Translations under genes and position numbers: made by a program
Origin: Streptomyces sp. NBC_00708
GTDB lineage: Bacteria; Actinomycetota; Actinomycetes; Streptomycetales; Streptomycetaceae
Reading direction: 5' to 3'
Assembly (NCBI GenBank): GCA_036226585.1
Contig: CP108997.1
Coordinates: 2,480,001-2,544,000, forward strand
Length of the DNA stretch: 64,000 nt
The notes under the pieces: model-generated
Told to the model about the DNA's origin: nothing
Seen by the model: only the letters and a program-made list of their open reading frames with translations
The model's database searches: none
Shown: positions 1 through 9,165 of the stretch, piece after piece
How positions within the stretch are numbered: the stretch's first letter is position 1
Layout of the letters: each line of letters starts with the position of its first letter

Positions 1-1419
1 CATCATGACCACGTAGTTCGGCTTGTCGTCGTCGGCGTCGTCGGCCTCGGTCACCAGAACGACGGCCCGATGCTCCGTGCTCTCCCTCCGCCCCGCGAGG
101 GCGGGCACGTTGAGCGAAACGGTCGCCTCGGCCACTTGGCCGGACTCCGTCAGACGTTCCACGGTCGTGCCGTCGAGGAAGGCCTGCAGCGCACGCGTGC
201 GTGAGGGCTGCGTGGTCCGGGGATCCACCCGCTCCTCCTCGATGATCTCCGTACCGTTGCGGAGGGTTCGCACGGATGCCTCCAGCAGCGGCCGCCGTGT
301 CCTGCCCACGGTCATGGCCGCCCAGAAGTTTCGGCCGAGGGCCTGGACGAGGCGTTTGTGCATGCGGTGCACGCTGTCGTCGTCCTCGACACCGTTGCTC
401 TCGGCATCGGGGTCGACGAGACTCGCCACGTCGTGGGCGCCCACGATCAGAAACGATGTGCCGGGTTCGTCGCTCTCCCGTGCGAGGTGGAGCCTCTCGA
501 CCTTGTCCTCCTCGGCCCACCACGAACGCGCCACGTCCGAACTGTCGGCATCCGGGTCGGGGCGGCCGAACCAGGCGGGGCCCGCCCAGGGGCGGCCGTC
601 CACTTCGCGCCAGGGAAGATCGAGCCGGCCGATGAGACGTCGCTCGGTACGCCCCTCGTGCGGCTCGGAGAGGGTGGAATTGATCAGGACGAGGCCGAGA
701 CGACTCGTCGCCCAGAGCGTCGCCTTCCCGAGGCCGTACGACCCGCCCGCACCGCTCACCGATTTGTGGCTGTCGAGCTGGCGGCGCACCACTGCGGCGA
801 ACCTGCCGGTCTCGTAGTCGTCTCCGGTCAGGCCCGAGGCGTTGTAGTCGTCGACGCGCAGCAGGACCAGTCGGTCGCGCTCGTACATGTCGCGCAGCCC
901 GGCCGCGATGACCCGCCCGACCTTCTGGTCCTGGGACGCCGCCGACTCGTAGTGCGGGAGGAGTTCGTCCCAGCGGATCTCCTCCCGGAAGCGGGCCAGG
1001 GCCTCGCCCGTCAACTCGTGCAGCGTGTACCGCACGCGGACCGGTTGGTTGAGATCGAGACGCTCGTCGAGGCTGTTCTGCGTCGCCTCGCGTGCGAGCA
1101 CCTCGACGTCGGCCTCGAAGGCGAAAGCTGCGGCATTGCCGAAGTCGCGACCGCCGTCGGCGTATCCGGGACGGTGGTACCAGGAGACGGGGAGCCCGGC
1201 CAGGGCGTCCGATGTGCGGGTGTGAATCGTGCCGAGGTCGGTACCGAGAGCTTCCGCGATCTTGGCGATGGTCTCCGTGCGAGGTGTCGCCCGCCCGGTG
1301 ATCCAGGCCGATACCGCAGCCCGCGTCATCCCGATGCGGTCGCCGAGGTCGGCCTGACTCATGCCCGACTGCTTCAGTTGTCGGGCCAGCCAGGGGCCGA
1401 AATCCATGCCGCTGTCCAA
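1..1419 (-). CDS. XRE-type HTH protein fused to GHKL (Hsp90-like) ATPase, 3' end outside window
   Basis: The gene runs off the left edge; 473 codons are visible. Residues about 11-62 form a Cro/C1 helix-turn-helix (MSQADLGDRIGMTRAAVSAW). A GHKL ATP-binding fold follows: an N-box around residues 106-119 (EVLAREATQNSLDE), a G1-like box around 188-197 (LRVDDYNASG) and a glycine-rich lid around 224-236 (GAGGSYGLGKATL). The TTG at 1419 was chosen because GAGGAG lies 8 bases upstream; an ATG at 1407 and a GTG at 1425 are in frame. The gene is divergent from the DISARM-like operon, and direct repeats lie in its promoter. It may be a regulator or an ATP-dependent sensor/effector. I do not recognise a named family, and the C-terminal domain is not visible. 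Confidence 0.8.
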   Translation of the reverse strand, partial: MDSGMDFGPWLARQLKQSGMSQADLGDRIGMTRAAVSAWITGRATPRTETIAKIAEALGTDLGTIHTRTSDALAGLPVSWYHRPGYADGGRDFGNAAAFAFEADVEVLAREATQNSLDERLDLNQPVRVRYTLHELTGEALARFREEIRWDELLPHYESAASQDQKVGRVIAAGLRDMYERDRLVLLRVDDYNASGLTGDDYETGRFAAVVRRQLDSHKSVSGAGGSYGLGKATLWATSRLGLVLINSTLSEPHEGRTERRLIGRLDLPWREVDGRPWAGPAWFGRPDPDADSSDVARSWWAEEDKVERLHLARESDEPGTSFLIVGAHDVASLVDPDAESNGVEDDDSVHRMHKRLVQALGRNFWAAMTVGRTRRPLLEASVRTLRNGTEIIEEERVDPRTTQPSRTRALQAFLDGTTVERLTESGQVAEATVSLNVPALAGRRESTEHRAVVLVTEADDADDDKPNYVVMM

Positions 1420-1465
1420 CGTCACCACTCCTCGGCTGCCACGACGACCATGGGGCCACCGTACC

Positions 1466-1507
1466 CGAAATTTGACGCCGATCGATAGGCGACAACGAAA
1501 TTTGACG
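1466..1507. promoter_or_regulatory. Paired direct repeats upstream of the XRE-GHKL gene
   Basis: The 12-mer CGAAATTTGACG occurs at 1466-1477 and exactly again at 1496-1507. The 30-bp spacing is about three helical turns. The repeats lie about 50-90 bp upstream of the XRE-GHKL start and are AT-rich compared with their surroundings. This suits a site where an HTH protein binds twice on one DNA face, possibly autoregulation. The rest of the 1420-2036 gap is lower in GC than its neighbours and holds no ORF with convincing codon bias; it probably carries the promoters of both divergent units. Confidence 0.45.
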
Positions 1508-2036
1508 GCCTCGCGAGGCGGTCGGAACGTTCATCACTTCCCTGATTCAAATATGCCAATAGCTCCGCATTGAGCCGACATGTCCGGCACGTCATCGATC
1601 GCCCGCCACGCCCCGATTTCAGCCGGAGCGCCGCCCTTTCCGACCCGCTCGCATCGCACCAAAAGGCCCTTGTGGCGATCCCGACGGAACGTGTAGTGTC
1701 GTTTACGAAGAGCCCTGACCGGACTCGAAAAGGCACGCTCAATCAGGTGCTCAGTTTGCTGTGCCCGAACGCCAATATCACGTTCGAGACGCAGGTCGCA
1801 CAGGTTTGATCGGATCGGCCAAACCCCTTGCCCTCATCCGAGAAGAACGCTTTCATTCTCGTCATCCTTTCCGTCCGACCTCTCCACCGACAGCTTTCCG
1901 AAAAAGGGAACCCGTTCTGCCGAATTCGCCTGCCTCGACTCAGGTGTTTTCAGCCCTCCGCATGTGCGCCATCGGCATTTCAGGACATCGGCTTCACTCA
2001 ACCCACGACATCCCATGAGAGCAGGGGGAAAACAGC

Positions 2037-2372
2037 ATGAATTCGAGCGAGCGCGACCTTCCCGACGAATACCACCTTGTCGACCGGTTCGACTCCTTCG
2101 AGGACCCTCAGGAACAGTCCGACTTCCTCGACGCCATCGGCAGGACCCGTCCCTACATCGACGCCCTCCGTGCCCGTCGGGAAGCCGTCCGCCGGGCGGA
2201 GAAGGCCGCTGCCGAGCCGCGCCGTGTCGAGCCGCGTCGTCGGCGTTCGCGTTCGTCCCGTCACCCCCGGGTCGTGACGCGTCCGCCGAACCGCACCGAC
2301 ATTCGGTCCGCTTTCCGACGCCGTCGGAGCCGCAACGTCCTGGTCGTCGTCCTCGTCATCGAGCTGGACTGA
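2037..2372 (+). CDS. Small Arg-rich protein at the head of the DISARM-like operon
   Basis: A 111-aa ORF starts at ATG 2037 after a purine-rich GCAGGGGG site. The N-terminal half is acidic (residues 1-40). The C-terminal half is very rich in Arg (about residues 60-105), and the last residues are a short hydrophobic stretch (VLVVVLVIELD). Codon third positions are G/C-rich, which supports translation. The gene ends 116 bp before the GHKL-helicase gene on the same strand, so co-transcription is likely. The acidic-then-basic make-up suggests nucleic-acid or nucleoprotein binding, but no family is recognised. A chance ORF cannot be fully excluded. Confidence 0.55.
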   Translation: MNSSERDLPDEYHLVDRFDSFEDPQEQSDFLDAIGRTRPYIDALRARREAVRRAEKAAAEPRRVEPRRRRSRSSRHPRVVTRPPNRTDIRSAFRRRRSRNVLVVVLVIELD

Positions 2373-2488
2373 TTCCGGCGTCCCCTGGACTGACGCCACC
2401 TATCGTTGAGTTCGTCGGCCGGCCGCACCCCGCAGCGGCCGGCCTCCGCTCCCCCACGCCCATTCCACGGCCATGAAACGGGACCATC

Positions 2489-5400
2489 TTGAACCACAGC
2501 GACGTGACGGGTACTTCGGGAGCCTCGCCCGTCATCCAGAAGATCCTCGAACAGTCGACGCGCGTCCTGGAGACGTACCGCGTTGACCCCGGGTTGATCC
2601 TGGAACACGCCAACGGCGAGCGCCGGATCACCCAAGGCGGTTACGGAGACCGCCAGTTGTTCGAACTCGTACAGAACGCGGCGGACGAGATTGCAGCAGC
2701 TCCCGGCGGGAAGGTGCACGTCGTCCTCACCGGGACGCACCTCTACTGCGCCAACGAAGGAACGCCCGTCACGCCCGAGGGCGCCGAGACCATTCTCCGC
2801 ATGAGCGTATCGAGGAAGCGCGGGGGCCAGATCGGTCGGTTCGGCGTTGGCGTGAAGTCGATCCTGGCCGTCACGGACACCCCTCAGTTCTTCAGTACTT
2901 CCGGCGCGTTCGGCTTCGATCGGGGATGGTCGTACGAGGAGATCAGGAAGGCCCGAGGCACCTCACCCGACGAGGATTTCGAGGCACCCGTACTGCGAAT
3001 GGCCCGGCCTCTCGACGCCGAGAAGGAGCGGTCGGCGGATCCCGTTTTGAACGACCTGCTCGGATGGGCCACCACAGTGGTGCGGCTTCCGCTCCTCCCC
3101 GGGGCCGCCGCGCAGCTCGGTCGCGACATCTACGACACCGCGAACAGGGGCCACGGCAGCCGCGAGTTTCCCGCCGGGTTCCAGCTGTTCTCCCACCACG
3201 TCGGAACCGTGATCCTGGAGGACACCCGGTCCACGCCGCCGGTCCGCCGTGAGATCACGGTCGACCACGACGGCTTCCGGCACACCATCCACGAGACGCG
3301 GACCGGCCGGCCGCAGTCCAGTTCCGCCTGGAAGGTCTTCTCGCACGCCCACCGCCCCTCCGAGGCCGCCCGCGCGAGCGCCGGCGAGATGCACGACCGC
3401 GGCACCATCGACATCGCGTGGGCCGTACCCGAGTACACGGGCGACACCGTGCTCAGCACCCCCCGGGGCCGGGGCGAATTCTGGTCGTTCTTCCCGACGA
3501 AGTACCCGATGACGCTGCGGGGGGCGCTCAACGGTGCCTGGAAAACGAACGAGGACCGGCAGAACCTCCTGGATTCGAGCCCTTTCAACCAGGAAATCAT
3601 TCGGGTCGCCGCCCGGCTCGTCGTCGACTCCCTGCCGCACCTGGCCCCCGCCCAGGACCCGGCCGCATATCTTCCGCTGCTCCCCGGTCGTAACAAGGAC
3701 TCGGAAACCCTGAACTGGGCCGACAAGTATCTGACGGAACAGATCTGGAAGCTGGCGGCGGAGCGTCCTTCCCTGCCCGACCAGGACGGCGTGCTGCGGG
3801 TCCCCCGTGACATCCACGTGCACCCGGCCCCGCACAACAAGGTGCCGCTCAGGCCGGAATGGCTCCGGATGTGGAGCGACTGCCCCGGGCGACCGTCGAA
3901 CTGGATCCACCCCTCCGTCGAGGCCGCCGAATTCCGCGCGGGCAAGGTCGGCCACATCCTGGAGGAGGCCAAGCAGCGCCGCGCCACCGTGCGCGAGTGG
4001 CTGGAAGCGCTCGTTACCGAGGAGACGGTCGAGGCGTCCGCCGTCGCGATCCGCATCCTCGCCGCCATGATCGGCGACGGCTCCCCCTTCGCGGCCGAGG
4101 CCCGGACGGCGCGGATCGTGCTGACCGAGGAGAGCGGCCTGGTGGCGCCCGTCGTGGGCAAGGTCTTCCGCCGCACGGTCCAGGACGGCCTGCGCGACGG
4201 CACGACGTATGTCGATCCGAGGCTCTCGGAGGACGAGTCCCTGATCGGCGACCTCAACGAGATCGGCATCCGCGAGGCCGATCCTCGCGGCCGGTTCATC
4301 GGGGTGCTGGAACAGGGCCTCGATCACTACGGCCCCCAGGACTGGGCCCGATTCTGGGAGCTGTTCCACAACGCGGGCGGCAGCCGTGTCAGCGGCGAGG
4401 TGACCGCTCGGGTGCCCGATCCGTCGGGAACCCTCTTCGTGCGTACCGTCGACGAGCGATTCCACCGCATGCGGGAGTGCATGCTTCCGGGCCCGGTCGT
4501 GCCGGGTGACGGCTCCAGGGACGCGTCCGTCGCCGTGGACCCGTCCTTCCACTCGGACGACCTGCGTGTCCTGCGCGAGTTCGGCATGCGGGACAGGCCG
4601 ACGCACGGGCACAGGCCGTCGGACGAGTCGTGGTTCGAGGACTACCGGGCCGCGATGTACGACAGCTACTGCAAGACGTTGAGCAGCGGTGCGTCCCGCC
4701 CGGCCCTTGCCCGGATCAAGTTGGAGGGCGCCCCGGTCGGTGGCCCCCTGCACCTTCTGGAGCTGCTCTCGGACGAGGGCCGCGCGGCGTTCGTCAAGGC
4801 GTTGCCCGACGACAGTGTCATCGACACCTGGACCCTGCAGGTCGGTGTTCAGGCATCGACCCGCAAGGTGATCTACTCGCCATTGCGTTGGATGCTGCGC
4901 CGACACGGACGCGTGTCCACATCACAGGGCGTCGTCCCGCTCTCCGGCGCCGTCGGCCCCCAGTTGCAGGCGTACGCGGATGTGCTGCCCGTCGCCGACA
5001 TCAGCGCGGAGAAGGCGCGCAAACTGCACCTCCCCGTGCTCGTCGACGAGGTCCCGACCAAGCAGTGGGACCGCCTGCTCGAACAGCTCCGCACCAGCGA
5101 CGACGACGCGTTCGTCGGACGCACCTACGTGATGCTGACCCGGCTCGAAGTGGACTTCCCGGATCAGCTCACCCGCTGCAGGGTGGGTGCGGAGTGGGAC
5201 ACCCGCGAGGACGACGAGATCGCGGTCGCCGCGACCGAGGCCGAGTACCGCGCGCTGCGCGCCGAGCAGATCCCGGCGCTGTTCGCCGGTGGGCCCGAGG
5301 ACGCGGCGCTGCTGGTCGACACGTGGAACATGCGCCCCTACTCCGAGGTCATAAGCAAGGAGATCCGGCATGTGGGGGTGGGTGAGCCGGTCCTCCTGCA

Positions 5401-7255
5401 GGACGAGTACCCCACCCTTCGCCTGCGCCTGGGCCCCGCCGTGACCGGCCAACTGCTGCTGCGCTGCTCGGAACTGGAGGAGGTGCTTCGCACACCGCAG
5501 GGCTCCACCACGACCCCGCTCGACAGCGCGGTGCAGGGCACGACCGTCCTCGTACCGGCCTCCGCGGACCGCCTCACGACATTGGTCGCGGCTGATCGCG
5601 AACTGCGCTGGGGGTTGAAGGAATCGGGCTGCCGGGCCGTTCTCGCCGCGCAGGAGCGACAGGAAGCGGACCAAGAGCTCCAAGCGGCGTTGCGGCGTGT
5701 CCGCGAGGCGGAAAGTGTCGAGGAGAAGCTGGAGCTGCTCATCGGCGCGACCGCGCTCCGCGCCGGTCTGCCCCCGGGCCTGCTGGAGAGCGAGCCGCGC
5801 GAGTCGGATGGTGGAGAACCGTCCCCGCGTCGCATCGCACGCCTGGCGTACAACGCCCATGGCGACGGTGTCCTGCAGGTGCATGCCCGCGATCTGCAAG
5901 CCGCCTACCCGAGCCATGCCCCTTCCGGCTTCACCGGGTCGTCCGCGGCCGTGAAGTTCGTCGCCGAGTTCGGCTTCCCCGACTCCTTCGCCGGTGCGCG
6001 CACACCGTCGCTACCGCCCCGGGTCGAGGTGGCGGGCCCCACGGAGTTCCCACGCCTGCACGACTACCAGGAGCGGCTGGCGACCAAGGTGTTCGCGATG
6101 CTCGATCGCTTCACCCCGCAGCGCGGCATGCTCTCCCTGCCCACCGGTGCGGGAAAGACGCGGGTGGCGGCGGAGGCCGTCATCCGCTGGGTCAAGCAGA
6201 TGGGCGAGTTGAGCGGCCCCATCCTGTGGATCGCCCAGACCGAGGAGCTGTGTGAGCAGGCCGTGCAGAGCTGGAGCTTCGTCTGGTCGAAGGTGGGGGC
6301 CGAGACCCCGTTGACGATCAGCCGGCTGTGGACGACCAACGAGGCCGGGCCCGTCGCCGACCGTCCGCATCTGGTCGTCGCCACGGACGCCAAGCTCCGC
6401 AACTGCCTGCACACCGAAACCTACGGCTGGCTGCGCGACGCCGCTCTCGTCATCGTCGACGAGGCACACGTCGCCATCTCGCCCCAGTACACCGAGATTC
6501 TGACGCACCTCGGGCTGACGGCGTACGAGACGAAGCGGCACCTGCTCGGTCTCACCGCCACTCCGTTCCGCAACACCAACGACGCGGAGACCCAGCGCCT
6601 CGTCCAGCGGTTCGGCGCCCACCGGCTCGACGACGGGGTCTTCCCGTCCGGCGACCCGTACGGGGAGCTGCAGGAACTCGGCATGCTGGCGAGGGTCACC
6701 CACCGGGAGCTGCTCGGCGGCACGATCGAGCTGACCCAGGACGAGAAGACCCGTGCCGATCAGATGAGCCTGCTGTCGAAGGCCGCGGAGCAGCGCCTCG
6801 CGGACGACCAGGACCGCAACAAGCGCATCCTCGAAGAGATCGCCGCCATGCCGGACGACTGGCCGGTGCTCGTCTTCGCCACGTCCGTCGCGCATGCCAA
6901 GTTCCTTTCGGCGAAGCTGAAGGGTCTGGGCATCACCGCCGCCTCGGTCGACTCGGCCACCTCCACGGGCGAGCGTCGGCACAGCATCGACGCCTTCAAA
7001 CGCCGTCGGGTCCGGGTGCTGACGAACTACGGCGTCCTGACCCAGGGGTTCGACGCGCCGGCGACCAGGGCGGTCGTCATCACCCGCCCGACGTACAGCC
7101 CCAACGTCTATCAGCAGATGATCGGTCGCGGCCTCCGGGGTCCGGGGAACGGCGGCGAGGAGGAGTGCCTGATCCTCAACGTCCGGGACAACATCACGAA
7201 CTACGACAAGGCCCTCGCCTTCACCCAGTTCGAGCACCTGTGGAGGGCCAAGTGA
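2489..7255 (+). CDS. Giant GHKL (sacsin/Hsp90-like) ATPase fused to SF2 DEAH helicase
   Basis: A 1588-aa protein. The N-terminus carries a sacsin-type GHKL ATPase: N-box LFELVQNAADE at about 57-67, NEGTP at about 89-93 and a glycine-rich lid GQIGRFGVGVKS at about 113-124. A long middle part of about 1000 residues has no recognised motif. The C-terminus (about 1190-1588) is an SF2 helicase: Walker A PTGAGKT near 1214, DEAH (VIVDEAH) near 1320, a TATPF motif III and motif VI QMIGRGLRG near 1541. TTG 2489 is used as start, with ACGGGA just upstream; GTG 2504 is an alternative. The stop overlaps the next gene by 4 bp. It is probably the large ATP-dependent recognition/translocation subunit of the DISARM-like system. 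The domain calls are firm; the function is inferred. Confidence 0.9.
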   Translation: MNHSDVTGTSGASPVIQKILEQSTRVLETYRVDPGLILEHANGERRITQGGYGDRQLFELVQNAADEIAAAPGGKVHVVLTGTHLYCANEGTPVTPEGAETILRMSVSRKRGGQIGRFGVGVKSILAVTDTPQFFSTSGAFGFDRGWSYEEIRKARGTSPDEDFEAPVLRMARPLDAEKERSADPVLNDLLGWATTVVRLPLLPGAAAQLGRDIYDTANRGHGSREFPAGFQLFSHHVGTVILEDTRSTPPVRREITVDHDGFRHTIHETRTGRPQSSSAWKVFSHAHRPSEAARASAGEMHDRGTIDIAWAVPEYTGDTVLSTPRGRGEFWSFFPTKYPMTLRGALNGAWKTNEDRQNLLDSSPFNQEIIRVAARLVVDSLPHLAPAQDPAAYLPLLPGRNKDSETLNWADKYLTEQIWKLAAERPSLPDQDGVLRVPRDIHVHPAPHNKVPLRPEWLRMWSDCPGRPSNWIHPSVEAAEFRAGKVGHILEEAKQRRATVREWLEALVTEETVEASAVAIRILAAMIGDGSPFAAEARTARIVLTEESGLVAPVVGKVFRRTVQDGLRDGTTYVDPRLSEDESLIGDLNEIGIREADPRGRFIGVLEQGLDHYGPQDWARFWELFHNAGGSRVSGEVTARVPDPSGTLFVRTVDERFHRMRECMLPGPVVPGDGSRDASVAVDPSFHSDDLRVLREFGMRDRPTHGHRPSDESWFEDYRAAMYDSYCKTLSSGASRPALARIKLEGAPVGGPLHLLELLSDEGRAAFVKALPDDSVIDTWTLQVGVQASTRKVIYSPLRWMLRRHGRVSTSQGVVPLSGAVGPQLQAYADVLPVADISAEKARKLHLPVLVDEVPTKQWDRLLEQLRTSDDDAFVGRTYVMLTRLEVDFPDQLTRCRVGAEWDTREDDEIAVAATEAEYRALRAEQIPALFAGGPEDAALLVDTWNMRPYSEVISKEIRHVGVGEPVLLQDEYPTLRLRLGPAVTGQLLLRCSELEEVLRTPQGSTTTPLDSAVQGTTVLVPASADRLTTLVAADRELRWGLKESGCRAVLAAQERQEADQELQAALRRVREAESVEEKLELLIGATALRAGLPPGLLESEPRESDGGEPSPRRIARLAYNAHGDGVLQVHARDLQAAYPSHAPSGFTGSSAAVKFVAEFGFPDSFAGARTPSLPPRVEVAGPTEFPRLHDYQERLATKVFAMLDRFTPQRGMLSLPTGAGKTRVAAEAVIRWVKQMGELSGPILWIAQTEELCEQAVQSWSFVWSKVGAETPLTISRLWTTNEAGPVADRPHLVVATDAKLRNCLHTETYGWLRDAALVIVDEAHVAISPQYTEILTHLGLTAYETKRHLLGLTATPFRNTNDAETQRLVQRFGAHRLDDGVFPSGDPYGELQELGMLARVTHRELLGGTIELTQDEKTRADQMSLLSKAAEQRLADDQDRNKRILEEIAAMPDDWPVLVFATSVAHAKFLSAKLKGLGITAASVDSATSTGERRHSIDAFKRRRVRVLTNYGVLTQGFDAPATRAVVITRPTYSPNVYQQMIGRGLRGPGNGGEEECLILNVRDNITNYDKALAFTQFEHLWRAK

Positions 7256-9165
7256 CCGACGCCTATCTGGACAGCCCGCCTCTCACGGCGGAGCAGCGGG
7301 CCGTCGTCGAGCAGCCCTGGGACACCCGGCTCCTGGTGACGGCCGGTGCCGGCTCCGGCAAGACGCACACGCTCGTCCGCCGGCTCGACGCGCTCATGAG
7401 CGACGAGCAGGACGCACTGGAGGCGAGCGAGATCCTGGTGCTCAGCTTCTCCCGGGCCGCGGTGCGGGAACTGCGCGAGCGGATCGCGCTCCACGCCCGC
7501 GAGTCCCGCCGGGTCCGGGTGCAGACCTTCGACTCCTGGGCGTACGCGGTGCTGCGCGGCGAGCAGCCCGATCGGGACTGGAGCGCGCTGCGCTTCGACG
7601 AACGGATCGCGGAGGCCACGGAGGCGATCCTGCGGGGCGCCGTCGAGGAGAGCGAGCAGGGTGCCCCCGCCCATGTCGTGATCGACGAGGTCCAGGACCT
7701 GGTCGGCGACCGGCGGGACATGGTGGAGACGCTCCTCGACCGGTTCCAGGACGCCTGCGGCTTCACCGTGGTCGGTGACGGGGCGCAGGCGATCTACGGG
7801 TTCCAGGTGTCCGACGAGGACGCCCGTGCCGCGGAGACGAACTACTTCTTCGACTGGCTGCGCGCCTCCTACCCGGACGACCTGGTGGAACTCCATCTGT
7901 CCGCCAACTTCAGGGCCCGCACCGCCGAGGCGGGTGTCGCGCTCCCCCTGGGCGGCTCGCTCCGGCGACTGCCGTCCGAGACGTCGGCGGCGGAGGCCGC
8001 CGGCGAGGACCTCCATCGGGACCTGACCGACCTCCTGCGCGGCTGCCCCTCGTTCGGGGCCGTCGACGACGCCTTCACGCTCGACTCCCTGAAGGGCTTC
8101 CGGGGCACGTGCGCGATCCTCTGCCGGGACAACCGGCAGGCCCTGGTGCTCTCGGAGAAGCTGTTCGCGCACGGTGTGCACCATCGCCTCCAGCGCGACC
8201 TGCAGGAACGCCCGGTACCGGCCTGGGTGGCCGCAATGCTGCGCGGCACGGGCTCCACCACGCTGACGGAGGACCGCTTCCTGGACCTGCTCGGTTCGGG
8301 CCCGCTCGCACCGGTCGGGGATCACGGGAGGGTCTGGCGGTCGCTGCGCGGTGTGGCGGGGGCACCCAGGGGGCTGGTGGACGTCTCGGCCCTCCGGCGG
8401 GCCGTGGCCCAGGGGAGGTTCCCCGACGACCTGGCCGCAGTCGAACCCGCCGATCTCGTGGTGTCGACCGTGCACCGGGCCAAGGGGCTCGAATTCGATC
8501 GCGTGATCGTGGTCGAACCCGCGTCCATGGCCGAGCTGCGCAAGCAGCACACCCACATCGACCCGGCGGCGGAGGCCCGCGCCCTCTACGTCGCGATGAC
8601 GCGCCCCAGGGACGACCTGTTCCGCCTCGACGCACCGGACACCGCCCTGATCCGCAGGGACCGACGCACCGGTCGGTACTACGTCGGCGGGTGGAAGGCC
8701 CATCAGCGTCACGGCATCTCGGCCGCGAGCACGGACGTCTCCCGGGAGCAGCCGCCCGGCACCGACGGGTTCGAGTGCGATGCCGGTGCCCTCCAGGACC
8801 ACCTCGCCGCGTCCGTCGCCCCGGGGGACACGCTGGAACTCCGCCTGCAGCACGCGATGCCCCTGGCCCCGGAGGAGAGTCCGCCGTACACAGTGTTCCA
8901 CCGGGACCGGCCGGTCGCCGTCGTCTCGGAGCGGTTCCGACAGGACCTGTACACCTCGCTCAAGATCAGCAGGACCTGGGACATCAGCTGGCCCACGAGC
9001 ATCGAGGGATTCCGGGTCGACTGCCTGGAGAGCGTGGCCGGCAGCACCGCGTCCGGTGCCCGCGCGGGACTGGGCGAGCACGGGATATGGATGGTGCCCC
9101 GGTTGTCGGGGCTCGGCCGCTACCGGTGGACCGACGCGCACACACACGAGGAGAGCGACCGATGA
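7252..9165 (+). CDS. UvrD/Rep-type SF1 helicase of the DISARM-like operon
   Basis: 637 aa, starting at GTG 7252 inside the GTGA overlap with the helicase upstream. SF1A motifs in order: motif I TAGAGSGKTHT (about 30-40), motif II VVIDEVQDL (about 142-150), motif III GDGAQAIYGF (about 173-182), motif V VVSTVHRAKGLEFD (about 402-415) and motif VI ALYVAMTRPRDDL (about 443-455). The last 150 residues have no recognised motif. The family unwinds DNA 3'-5' on ATP hydrolysis. Its 4-bp overlaps with both neighbours show it is a structural part of the same unit, where it may unwind or process invading DNA. UvrD helicases are not among the classical DISARM components. Confidence 0.9.
   Translation: MTDAYLDSPPLTAEQRAVVEQPWDTRLLVTAGAGSGKTHTLVRRLDALMSDEQDALEASEILVLSFSRAAVRELRERIALHARESRRVRVQTFDSWAYAVLRGEQPDRDWSALRFDERIAEATEAILRGAVEESEQGAPAHVVIDEVQDLVGDRRDMVETLLDRFQDACGFTVVGDGAQAIYGFQVSDEDARAAETNYFFDWLRASYPDDLVELHLSANFRARTAEAGVALPLGGSLRRLPSETSAAEAAGEDLHRDLTDLLRGCPSFGAVDDAFTLDSLKGFRGTCAILCRDNRQALVLSEKLFAHGVHHRLQRDLQERPVPAWVAAMLRGTGSTTLTEDRFLDLLGSGPLAPVGDHGRVWRSLRGVAGAPRGLVDVSALRRAVAQGRFPDDLAAVEPADLVVSTVHRAKGLEFDRVIVVEPASMAELRKQHTHIDPAAEARALYVAMTRPRDDLFRLDAPDTALIRRDRRTGRYYVGGWKAHQRHGISAASTDVSREQPPGTDGFECDAGALQDHLAASVAPGDTLELRLQHAMPLAPEESPPYTVFHRDRPVAVVSERFRQDLYTSLKISRTWDISWPTSIEGFRVDCLESVAGSTASGARAGLGEHGIWMVPRLSGLGRYRWTDAHTHEESDR

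Noticed and set aside
23..1488. Long + strand ORFs over the left end
   Set aside because: They lie opposite the XRE-GHKL gene, whose frame has the HTH and ATPase motifs and the right codon bias.
1422..1742. 106-aa minus-strand ORF upstream of the XRE-GHKL gene
   Set aside because: No ribosome site, no family and mixed codon bias. It covers the promoter repeats.
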